Assembly: GCA_002284615.2 (NCBI GenBank)
Contig: MU071084.1
Location: forward strand, 1-16,793
Source of the DNA: Dunaliella salina
Lineage: Eukaryota > Chlorophyta > Chlorophyceae > Chlamydomonadales > Dunaliellaceae
Reading direction: 5' to 3'
DNA length: 16,793 nt
A model generated the notes under the pieces. It saw only the letters and a list, made by a program, of their open reading frames with translations, searched no databases and was not told where the DNA came from. Of this stretch, positions 7,590 through 14,404 are shown piece after piece; position 1 is the first letter of the stretch, and every line of letters starts with the position of its first letter. Position numbers and translations under genes: made by a program.

Positions 7590-8175
7590 AGCCCTGTGGA
7601 TATCAGTCAGCCACACAAGCCCCCTTGACTGCCCTTTCGCTTGCATCAAAAGTCCATGATTTGGCTGCACATTTTCAACCCAACACCAACATGACAAGTG
7701 CATGCATATCATAATCCTGTAAGCATCAATCTGCCTCACTAACCCCCTTGACTGCCCCTTCGCTTGCATCAGGAGTCCATGATTTGGCTGCACGTTTTTG
7801 ACCCCACACCAACCTGGCAAGTGCCATATCATAGTCCTGCAAGCATCAGTCTGCCTTACTAGCCGCCTTGACTGCCCCTTCGCTTGCATCAGAAGTCCAT
7901 GGTTCCGCTGCATATTTTCAACCCATCACCAATGCGGCAAGCGCATGCGCATCATAATCCTGTAAGCATCAGTCTGCCTCAGCAGCCCCCTTGACTGCCC
8001 CTTTCTTTGCATCAGGAGTTCATTATTCGGCTGCACATTTTCAACCCATCACCAATGCGGCAAGCGCATGCGCATCATAATCCTGTAAGCATCAGTCTGC
8101 CTTACTAGCCCCCTTGACTGCCCCCTTCTTTGTATCAGGAGTACGTGGTTTGGATGCACATTTTCAACCCCAATC
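7590..8175 (+). repeat. 123-bp minisatellite, about 4.7 copies
   Basis: The landmark CTTGACTGCCC(C/T)TTC recurs at about 7624, 7747, 7867, 7990 and 8113, giving periods of 120-123. The unit includes GTAAGCATCAGTCTGCC and GGCTGCACATTTTCAACCC. A 41-residue periodic open frame on the minus strand follows from the period and is not taken as a gene. Confidence 0.85.
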
Positions 8176-8433
8176 AACCCTGTAATGCTCTTTGACAACA
8201 TGTGTTGATCTCAGGCGCTCTGTCCGTTAACTGCATCGACCCAACACCCTGTTTCCTTTGCTCCAAAAACTCCTTTGCTTCTCCTTTTGAGCAAAGCAGG
8301 TGGAGCCAGGTGCACCACCTTCTCTGCACTGGAGACCCCTGCTGTTGTCCTACTGATCTATCCTCTGTTTGGGATTTCTTTCTGCTCCACATATTTTCCT
8401 GCCCATCTTGATCAGTGCTTTTCGTGCCTGCAG

Positions 8434-8893
8434 GCCCTGCCTACGGTGCAAGAAGGCAGCAGCCACCCCAACCCCACGCGCAAGGCCTCCCCCAGCTCTG
8501 CGCGCTATGCATCGCCTAGTCGACGTCCCTGGGGTGTGAATCCCGGCGCGCAGCTGGGGAGTGGGGGTTCAAGTGCAAGGGCCAGGCCTGGAGGGACGGA
8601 AGGAGCTCTGAGTGGCATTGTCAGCAGCACCAGTGCTCGAGACCGGCGTGCGTCAAGTGTGAGTGAAGAAGGCCAAGGAGGAGATGGGGTCACTCGCGCG
8701 TATCCCAAGCCGTGGAGGGTGGGAGCGGCTATCGGAGGGGAGGCGAGGAAGGAGGAGGGGGAGGGGGTGGGCAAGGCTGGCAGTGCGCGCAGCAAGCTGT
8801 CACCTTTGACTGTGCCCCTGCCTCCCCCTCGGCCTGCTGCCGCGAAGCTGCTGCAAGCTGGCACTGAGCAGGCGTTGGTGCCGAGCCTTACAG
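8434..8893 (+). CDS. Exon 6, Ser/Arg/Gly/Ala-rich segment
   Basis: Acceptor TGCCTGCAG ends at 8433, donor CTTACAG|GTAGGA starts at 8894; phase 0 in, phase 1 out, 153 codons. It encodes a hydrophilic, disordered-looking stretch with RKASPSSARYASPSRRPW near the start, RDRRASSVSEEG in the middle, KLSPLTVPLPPPRP towards the end and a final helical-looking KLLQAGTEQALVPSLT. RRASS and RKASP fit basophilic Ser-kinase sites (known consensus R-R-x-S or R-x-x-S); use is inference. The last 45 bases or so plus the donor are repeated twice in the following intron. Confidence 0.65.
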
Positions 8894-9120
8894 GTAGGAA
8901 GCCTGGCACGGCAGAAAGGATGCAAGTGCACATGTTGAGGATGAACTCCTTGGAAGCTGCTTCAGGCCGTAACGGAGCAGGCGCTGGTGCCAAGCCTCAC
9001 AAAAAGCGGGAAGCCAGGCAGGACAGCAGAGATGCAAGTGCACATGATGAGGATGAACTATTCAAAGCTCCTGCAGGTCAGCACACTGAACAGGCATTGT
9101 TGCCAAGCCTCGCAAGTGGG
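8849..9120 (+). repeat. About 110-bp tandem repeat spanning the exon 6 donor
   Basis: The block AGCTGCT(G/T)CA then ACTGAGCAGGCGTTGGTGCC begins at about 8849, 8956 and 9065. Unit 1 contains the real-looking donor ACAGGTAGGAAGCC. Unit 2 has lost it (ACAAAAAGCGGGAAGCC), and unit 3 reads GCAAGTGGGTTACG. The trailing part GATGCAAGTGCACATG recurs at 8920, 9031 and 9330; the last is a detached fragment at about 9300-9360. Confidence 0.8.
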
Positions 9121-9377
9121 TTACGCACGCGCAGTCATGGGGGCAGGGGGTGTTGCGGATGTGGAGGGCGTGGCGGTCACCTGCATCGCGCCATGCTATA
9201 TGCTCAGTGGGCCGGAACTCACCCATCACCGTGCCTAAGTTACAAAGAAGGCCTCCTCCAGTCTGAATGGCTGACTGCTAGGAAATCTTCTACAGAAGCA
9301 CACAGGTGGCGAGCCACCCTGGACAGCAGGGATGCAAGTGCACATGTCGAGGATGTCCCTTTTTTGATGGCGTGCGC

Positions 9378-9378
<1 letters not shown>

Positions 9379-9446
<68 letters not shown>
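9379..9446. repeat. (GT)n microsatellite, 34 units
   Basis: Uninterrupted GT dinucleotides following GCGTGCGCGC. Intronic in the model. GT/CA runs are known to bind splicing factors of the hnRNP L class in animals; relevance here is unknown. Confidence 0.95.
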
Positions 9447-9449
<3 letters not shown>

Positions 9450-9736
9450 AGGATTATCAATTATCTTCAATACATAAGTTTCTGTGGGCTCTTGCTTGTG
9501 TGCACTGTAAAAAGCTGAGAAAGAGGGCATGGCCCTGCATCTCACTCCAGTTCCACAGTGTCCTGGCCGATTTCTGCCCACAGTGCAAGCCAGCCACATC
9601 AGCTACTGGCCGAAACACTTTCGCAGCAAGGCACTCCAAGCGCTCATTCACCATCACATCTACCCACCCACCAACGCTTAGAATCGCATCTACCCACCCA
9701 CCTACCAACGCGTAGAATCAATCACCCACTCTTGCA

Positions 9737-9797
9737 ACGGCGTCGCCCTGCAGGCCATGGCCCCACTCTCAAGCTGATCCGTCAGTGCAGCCTGCAC
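9737..9797 (+). repeat. Decoy copy of the exon 7 acceptor and 5' edge
   Basis: CCCTGCAG then GCCATGGCCCCACTCTCAAG from 9754 is nearly identical to exon 7 (GCCATGGCCCCACTCCCAAG), and similarity continues to GTCAGTGCAGCCTGC. Splicing here would keep phase but reach a stop at 9834-9836. A shorter third copy, CACCCTGCAGGCCATGGCGA, is at 9860-9879. Confidence 0.75.
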
Positions 9798-9954
9798 ATC
9801 CACCAACCCATTGATATACCCACATCTACCAATTGAAACACTTGCACATGCAACGCCGTCACCCTGCAGGCCATGGCGATGGGAGGTCCTCTTCTAATTG
9901 CATGCAACCGAATGGCAAGCATAAATCTTTCTTTTCTTTTCTGTTCCTTTCCAG

Positions 9955-10179
9955 GCCATGGCCCCACTCCCAAGCTGATCCGACAGTGCAGCTTGCCTCC
10001 TCTGCGTGAGGCGTCCAGTAGCAGTGAGGGCTCAAGCGAGGACGCAAACTCCGCTGCCTGGTCGCCTGGTGAGGATGGGGCCCACACTGCCGCCAGAACG
10101 CCCACGCGCGGCACGCAGCACCCTTCACCAAAGTTGCGCAGGCAGTTAAGCCTGGACAAACCTTCTCGTGGGCCAGCAG
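9955..10179 (+). CDS. Exon 7, Ser-rich segment with duplicated L-x-R-Q-x-S-L motif
   Basis: Acceptor TTCCTTTCCAG (ends 9954), preceded by a strong pyrimidine tract; donor CAGCAG|GTGGGG at 10180. It is entered and left in phase 1. The junction with exon 6 gives Gly then HGPTPKLIRQCSLPPLREAS. A second related motif, PSPKLRRQLSLDKPS, lies near the 3' end. Between them is an acidic Ser-rich stretch (SSSSEGSSEDANSAAWSPGE). The two motifs have Leu at -5 and Arg at -3 relative to Ser, the known preference of CaMK/AMPK-type kinases, but this is only a match to a short pattern. Confidence 0.7.
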
Positions 10180-10401
10180 GTGGGGCAAACCGTCGGATGT
10201 CCTCCTTCTGATTATAGAAACTGAATCCAGCTGCACTGCGTGCTGTCACCTGCTGCACTCCATGGATGAAGTTGCTGTCATGCACTCCAGTAGAACATGC
10301 AAGCGGATTTGCCTCTCTTGTGCCCCTCAGCTCTGATGCTGCAGGTCTGTTTTGATAGTGTGGATGTGCAAGTGTGCCCTCCTGCACTTCTTACTTCGGA
10401 T

Positions 10402-10592
10402 CAGGGTTGGTTCATACACGAGCTTGAGCTTAACAAAACGCGCATATACATGTAATTTTAACGAAACGTAAAGAAATATGTACCCATGTATTTCTGTGCA
10501 ATTCTACGGGTTTGAGCTTGACGATACGCATGTATATAAGCAATTTTAATGATACGTGAAAAAACGCGTATTCACGCATGACCCATCTCTGC
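10402..10592. mobile_element. hAT-like non-autonomous element (MITE), 191 bp, with 8-bp target-site duplication
   Basis: Terminal inverted repeats of 19 bp, 10402-10420 (CAGGGTTGGTTCATACACG) and 10574-10592, pair at 13 of 19 positions. Immediate flanks are CTTCGGAT (10394-10401) and CTTTGGAT (10593-10600), an 8-bp duplication with one mismatch. The 8-bp length and CAGGG start are hallmarks of the hAT superfamily. The interior is AT-rich and two-fold: TTGAGCTTAAC and TTGAGCTTGAC each begin a half with TGTA(A/T)-(A)TTTTAA(C/T)GA(A/T)ACGT words. The target is the CTTACTTTGGATCATGCA unit of the adjoining minisatellite. It has no coding capacity. Confidence 0.7.
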
Positions 10593-11265
10593 TTTGGATC
10601 ATGCATCACTATGCCAGTAGCACCTGAAGCCTAGGTTGCTTGCCTTGTGTTTTCTCCTCTTACTTCAGTGGATCATGCATTAGTATGCTGGTAGCCTTTG
10701 AAGCCTCAATTGCTCTCCTGCTTTCCTTGCATGTCCTCTTACTTTGGGCCATGCATCGCTGCGCTGGTAGCCCTCGAAGCTTTGGTTGCTTTCCTTGCAT
10801 GTCCTCCTCTTACTTCAGTGGATCATGCATCGCTACGCTGGTAGCCCCTGAAGTTTAAATTGTTTTGCTTGCGTGTCCTCCTCTTACTCTGGATCATGTT
10901 CCACTACACTGGTAGCCCCTGCAGCTTCAGTTGCTTTTTTTGCATGTCCTCCTCTGACTTTGGATCATGCATCCCTACGCTGGCAGCCCCAGAGGCCCAG
11001 GTTGTTTTCCTTGCGTGTCCCCCTCTTACTTTGGATCATGCTCCACTATGCTGGTAGCCACAGAAGCAGAGGATATTTCCTTTGTGGGTCCTTCTCTTAC
11101 TTAGGTGGATCGTACATTACTGTGCTGGTAGTCCCTGAAGCCTAGGTTGTTTTCCTTGCGCGTCCTCACCTTACTTTGGATTGTGCATCCTCTGAGGCCC
11201 AATGTAAACCTCTTACATTGGATCATGCAGCCCCTAAAGCCTGGGTTGCTTGTCCTGCATGGCCT
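10593..11265 (+). repeat. 71-77-bp minisatellite, about nine copies
   Basis: The landmark GGATCATGCATC or a variant begins near 10597, 10670, 10747, 10820, 10891, 10962, 11033, 11107 and 11178, with a last short copy at 11220. The unit continues CTACGCTGGTAGCCCCTGAA, then TTGCTTTCCTTGC and TGTCCTCCTCTTACTT. Another partial unit lies left of the inserted element at about 10385-10401. Confidence 0.9.
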
Positions 11266-11296
11266 GGGATGCACAACACTGGACGCAAAAGTGCAG

Positions 11297-11461
11297 ATCA
11301 TGAATCCTCCAAAATACTGAGCTTCAAGGGAAGGGGCTCGTCCTCGCTGACCTCTTCCGGCCTTTCAATCATTGCGCCTTCCACTGAAAGGCTTTTCAAA
11401 CATGCATGCAAGTGCTTCTGCCTGAGCTTGCATGGCAGCCGCTGGGTCCCTCACTCTGCAG
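11297..11461 (+). CDS. Possible cassette exon in intron 7
   Basis: Acceptor AAAGTGCAG (ends 11296) and donor TCTGCAG|GTGCTG (11462) bound 165 bases, open, phase 1 in and out, so it could be inserted between exons 7 and 8 without shifting the frame. It would encode Asp, then HESSKILSFKGRGSSSLTSS, then GLSIIAPSTERLFKHACKCF and a shorter tail. Composition of the first two-thirds resembles the Ser-rich neighbours; the Cys-rich end does not. The acceptor lacks a good pyrimidine tract. Treated as optional and excluded from the main model. Confidence 0.25.
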
Positions 11462-12065
11462 GTGCTGTGTACTTGTTGGACTGTTGAATTTTCCCGCTCT
11501 ACTCGATACAGGAAAGCACTCCACGCACGCAATTCTGCTCTCCGTGTGCACAACCCCTCTGAATGTGCATCCAGGCTAGTAGGATATAGCTTGTTCTTAC
11601 AACTCGTATGTGATTTGCATGTCAGATGTTGCGCACTTGTGCACGTCTGCTGTCCACACTCACTCTGCCATCCTCTTCCACCCATCCAACCGCACTACCA
11701 TTCAATCAAATCACAATCCCATCTACACAACCATCCATGTCCATATTGCCATCTTCACTGCCATCCACGCAACCTCACCCCATCCTCTGCCATTCACATC
11801 CACACAACCATCCATGTCCACATAACCATCCGTGCTGCCATCCACTCCATCTTACCCTGTCCACTGCTATTCATATCCGCACTGTCATCCCCTACCAACC
11901 CCCCTCTAACACCTGCCATCTGCACTGCCATCCAAGCTACCATTAGCACAACAACACCTTATCCACTGCCATTTGTATCCACGTCTACCTTTGATTCACG
12001 TCCACACTGCCCTCGTCTGATTACGCGCAGAAGCCTCTTCGCCGGGTCAGCTTGTACCTCCACAG

Positions 12066-12127
12066 GTGTGAAATCGCAGGAGCTTGCTTCAAGCAAAGCA
12101 ATGTCGTTTCCTTTTTACAGAGCTCAG
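12066..12127 (+). CDS. Exon 8, short linker exon
   Basis: Acceptor TACCTCCACAG (ends 12065), donor GCTCAG|GTAGCC (12128). The length of 62 bases takes phase 1 to phase 0, exactly what is needed between exons 7 and 9. It encodes Gly (shared codon), VKSQELASSKAMSFPFYRAQ. No stop falls in this frame. An alternative acceptor, TTTTTACAG at 12120, would start a different open segment (SSGSPSQVFPNSE, donor at 12160), but its entry phase does not match exon 7. Moderately supported by phase and splice sites only. Confidence 0.45.
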
Positions 12128-12267
12128 GTAGCCCATCTCAAGTGTTTCCTAATTCTGAGGTGGATGGCAGCGACTGTGACACAATTCCACCATGGAAAAG
12201 CTGGATAAAGGATGCTCATGTTTGGCTGTCATGTTCAGTTCTGCATTTTATTTCTGAGGCGCAGCTA

Positions 12268-12378
12268 TCTGAGGCCAAAAACCAGTCATTTTTTGCATGC
12301 TCCTAGTGCATGATCGGAACGGTTGGTTTCATGTACTAGGGGCATGCAAGAGTTGACTGATTTTCGGCCTCATATAGC
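12268..12378. repeat. Long imperfect hairpin at one end of R3 reverse copy
   Basis: An arm of about 48 bases starting near 12268 (TATCTGAGGCCAAAAACCAG onward to GTGCATGA) pairs with 12330-12378 (TCATGTACTAGGGGCATGCA to GGCCTCATATA), with roughly 40 of 48 positions matching around a spacer of about 18 bases. The same GCATGCA...TGATTTTTGGCCTCAG end is present at 15369-15402 in the forward copy, so these are probably element termini. Confidence 0.75.
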
Positions 12379-12900
12379 CCCCTCTGGAATCAAACTTGGC
12401 AGCTGAAGGCCTGCTTTCCGAGCCTTCTGTAACAATAGCGTTTAAAAACAGCCTGCAGGGGCAACCTGCCAAGAATCCAATGGTGTGACACCTAGGCTTC
12501 ACCACCAAATCTCCATTCCAAACCACTTACTGCACCAAGTAGGATATTTATTTTTGTGATTTGGATTCCTTAAAGCAAAAGAATATTGTTGCCAAAAATG
12601 GGGCAAAAGACCCAGTGGTTGGTCAGATACAAGATTCCAGCCTTGAGAGAAATTCAGCACAATTGGTGCCAAAGAGGCCCTTTTTTACCTATTTCTTTCC
12701 CATTCTTTTGTATGCAAAATGTTAGCAGTGTATATGAGGGTTATAGGTTGAAAATCTTAGGAGGGGAGAATGACCCAAGAGTGGGGTTGTGTGAGCCTTT
12801 CTGAGGTGATCTGCGGCAAAGAGAGTGACCTACTGTCCTCTGATTTTATCGTTCTTTGGAATATGTATAAATATGTTTTTTTAAAAGCCACGGTTGACAT
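12268..12900 (-). repeat. About 600-bp dispersed element R3, reverse copy
   Basis: The reverse complement aligns with 14815-15410 through many ordered blocks: AAAATC(A/G)GAGGA, GCAGATCACCTC against CCAGATCACGTA, ATAACCC(T/C), TGCTAACATT, GGAAAGAA, CCTCTTTGGCACC against CCTTTTTGGCACT, TTGTATCTGACCAACCACTGG against CTGTATCTCACCAACCACTGG, TTGGTGCAGTAAGTGG against TAGTGCAGTGGGTTA, and GAGATTT(G/T). Identity is moderate. No protein coding was recognised in either copy. Confidence 0.75.
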
Positions 12901-13039
12901 AGTCAGACTTAAGAAGGAAACACATGAAAGAGCGTTCCTGGCAAGTAAGCCAGGTGCCTACTCCTGATTTGCTTCTTGGCTTTTGTTAAGGTGCACAAGC
13001 ATTTCTCAACGATGAGGTTGCATGTTCACCACTTGCCAT

Positions 13040-14190
13040 CCCACTTCAGCTTGCCTTTGTCTCCCATGCTTGCCATTGTCTCATGCTTGTCGTTGTCTCG
13101 TGTTTGCCATTGTCTTCCTCGCTTTTGCCGTCTAACTAGTGAATGTCCCCCATGCTTACTATTGCCTTATGTACGCAATTTTTACCCATGCTTGCCATTG
13201 TCTCTTGCTCACCATTGCCTCCCAAGCTTACCATGACCTCATGTTTGACGTTTTCTCCCTTGCTCTTGTCATCGTCACATGCTTGCCAATGCTGCCAATG
13301 TTATGTTTGCCATTGCCCCATGCTTGTCATTGTCTCCCATGCTCACCATTGTCTCCCATGCTTACCATTGCCTCATGTTTGCCATTGTTTCTGATGCTCA
13401 CCATTGCCTCTTATGCTTGTCTTCGTCCCATGCTTACCATTGCCTCATGTTTGCCATTGTTTCCCATGCTGGCCATTGTCTCATGCTTGCCATTGCCCCA
13501 TGCTTGACATTGTCTCCCATGCTTGTCGTTGTCGTATGTTTGCCATTGTCTCCAATGTTTGCCATTGCCCCATGCTTGTTGTTGTCTCGTGTTTGCCATT
13601 GCCTCCCATGTTTGCCGTTGCCCCATGCTTGACATTGTCTCCCATGCCTTACCATCGTCTTTGCTTGCCATTGCCTCATGTTGCCATTATCTCCCATTGT
13701 CTCATGTTTGCCGTTGCTTCCCATGCTTGCCTCTGCATCTCCCACTGTCTCGTGTTTGCCTGGCCCAAGTCCCTCATACTTTCCACTGCCTTATGCTGTC
13801 AGTGCCTCCCATGCTTTCCATTGCCTCATGTTTGCCGTTGCCTCCCATGCTTGCCATTGTCTCATGTTTGCCATTGTCCCCCATGCTTGCCATTGTCTCA
13901 TGCTAGTCATTGCCTGATGTTTGCCGTTGTTCCCCATTTTTGCCGTTGTTTCCCAAGTTTGCCGTTGTTCCCCATTTTTGCCGTTGTTTCCCAAGTTTGC
14001 CGTTGTTCCCCATATTTGCCATCGTCTCCCATTGTTTTCATTACCTCATGTTTGCCATTGTCTCCCATGCTTGCCACTGCATCATGTGCTTCACTGTCTT
14101 GCTCGCTCGCCACTGACGCCCAGGCTTGTCTCTCCTATGCTTTTCCTATTGTCATGCTTGTCACTGTCTCCCATGCTTGCCATTGCCTCA
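13040..14190 (+). repeat. Large CATGCTTGCCATTGTCT-type minisatellite
   Basis: About 1.1 kb of variants of CCCATGCTTGCCATTGTCT (19 bp) and CTCATGTTTGCCATTGC (17 bp), often alternating as a 36-bp higher-order unit. A local variant near 13920-14010 uses TTTGCCGTTGTTCCCCA with a 33-36-bp alternation. The 36-bp unit is a multiple of three, which keeps several frames open on both strands; these are not genes. Its last unit, CATTGCCTCATG, is eight bases from the exon 9 acceptor AG. Confidence 0.95.
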
Positions 14191-14200
14191 TGCTGTACAG

Positions 14201-14263
14201 GGAAAGTTGCAACCTTTCCAAGGAACGCAGCATCACCACCACCAACACCCGCAGCAGCAGCAG

Positions 14264-14300
<37 letters not shown>

Positions 14301-14404
14301 CTAGCGTGCAAGGCGAGGGGAATGACCATCAAGAACATCACCCCACCAAGGCAGTGGATCGCCGAACCCGCATGCGCAAGCTGGGGGCCCTTATAGAGGA
14401 ACAG
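14201..14404 (+). CDS. Exon 9, His/Gln tract followed by basic segment
   Basis: Acceptor TGCTGTACAG ends at 14200, donor GAACAG|GTGGGA at 14405; 68 codons, phase 0 in and out. It encodes GKLQPFQGTQHHHHQHP, a glutamine run broken by one Glu (PQQQQQEQQQQQQQQQQ), then SSVQGEGNDHQEHHPTKA and VDRRTRMRKLGALIEEQ. The polyAla frame ends at a stop near 14304, and the polySer frame runs to a stop near 14396 but loses the ordinary-looking tail, so the polyGln frame is chosen. The basic end plausibly continues as a helix into exon 10. Gln/His tracts are common in nuclear regulatory proteins; this is only suggestive. Confidence 0.7.
14249..14299 (+). repeat. Coding (CAG)n tract
   Basis: Seventeen codons, of which fifteen are CAG, one CAA and one GAG. 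Read as Gln in the chosen frame; Ala and Ser in the other two. Confidence 0.9.

Larger units (their letters stand above)
6929..8433 (+). other. Intron 5 (about 1.5 kb)
   Basis: Made of a 34-bp array, short repeats of GATGCTTTCCTGTATGGAGA (near 6951, 7190, 7219 and 7255), a hAT-like small element, a 123-bp array and, from 8175 to 8433, sequence in which I see no exon. The last is moderately pyrimidine-rich and leads to the exon 6 acceptor. Confidence 0.45.
8894..9954 (+). other. Intron 6 (about 1.06 kb)
   Basis: Holds the duplicated exon 6 edges, a (GT)n tract, an ATCTACCCACCCACC short repeat (about 9657-9720), and two decoy copies of the exon 7 acceptor. The open frame running on from exon 6 to about 9477 is GC-rich because of the duplicated edges; I do not regard it as exon, since the donor at 8894 gives the phase needed by exon 7. 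Confidence 0.5.
10180..12065 (+). other. Intron 7 (about 1.9 kb)
   Basis: Contains a hAT-like small element, a 71-77-bp minisatellite, a possible cassette exon, and from about 11640 to 12000 a degenerate C/A-rich stretch of CATCCA- and CCATC-type words. No other coding signal was seen. Confidence 0.45.
12128..14200 (+). other. Intron 8 (about 2.1 kb)
   Basis: Contains the reverse-oriented copy of the 600-bp dispersed element (12268-12900), about 140 bp without recognised features, and a long minisatellite that runs up to the exon 9 acceptor. Confidence 0.5.

Noticed and set aside
7563..7913. 116-codon minus-strand open frame with a 41-residue repeat
   Set aside because: It coincides with the 123-bp minisatellite; a period divisible by three keeps frames open without coding function.
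8894..9477. Extension of the exon 6 frame into intron 6
   Set aside because: The frame shifts relative to the duplicated units and ends in the GT tract; the donor at 8894 gives the phase required by exon 7.
9782..10387. 201-codon minus-strand open frame
   Set aside because: Overlaps exon 7 antisense and intronic repeats; no splice or composition support.
12160..12306. Continuation of the open frame after exon 8 as a longer exon
   Set aside because: Entry phase from exon 7 would give a TAG immediately if the 12120 acceptor were used, and no GT donor closes the frame before the R3 hairpin.
13040..14190. Regularly spaced short repeats resembling a CRISPR array
   Set aside because: Units are contiguous, degenerate and have no unique spacers; the context is eukaryotic.
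13404..14396. 330-codon plus-strand open frame rich in Cys, His, Leu and Pro, and matching minus-strand frames
   Set aside because: Produced by the 36-bp repeat; composition is purely that of the minisatellite, and it runs through the exon 9 acceptor in the wrong frame.
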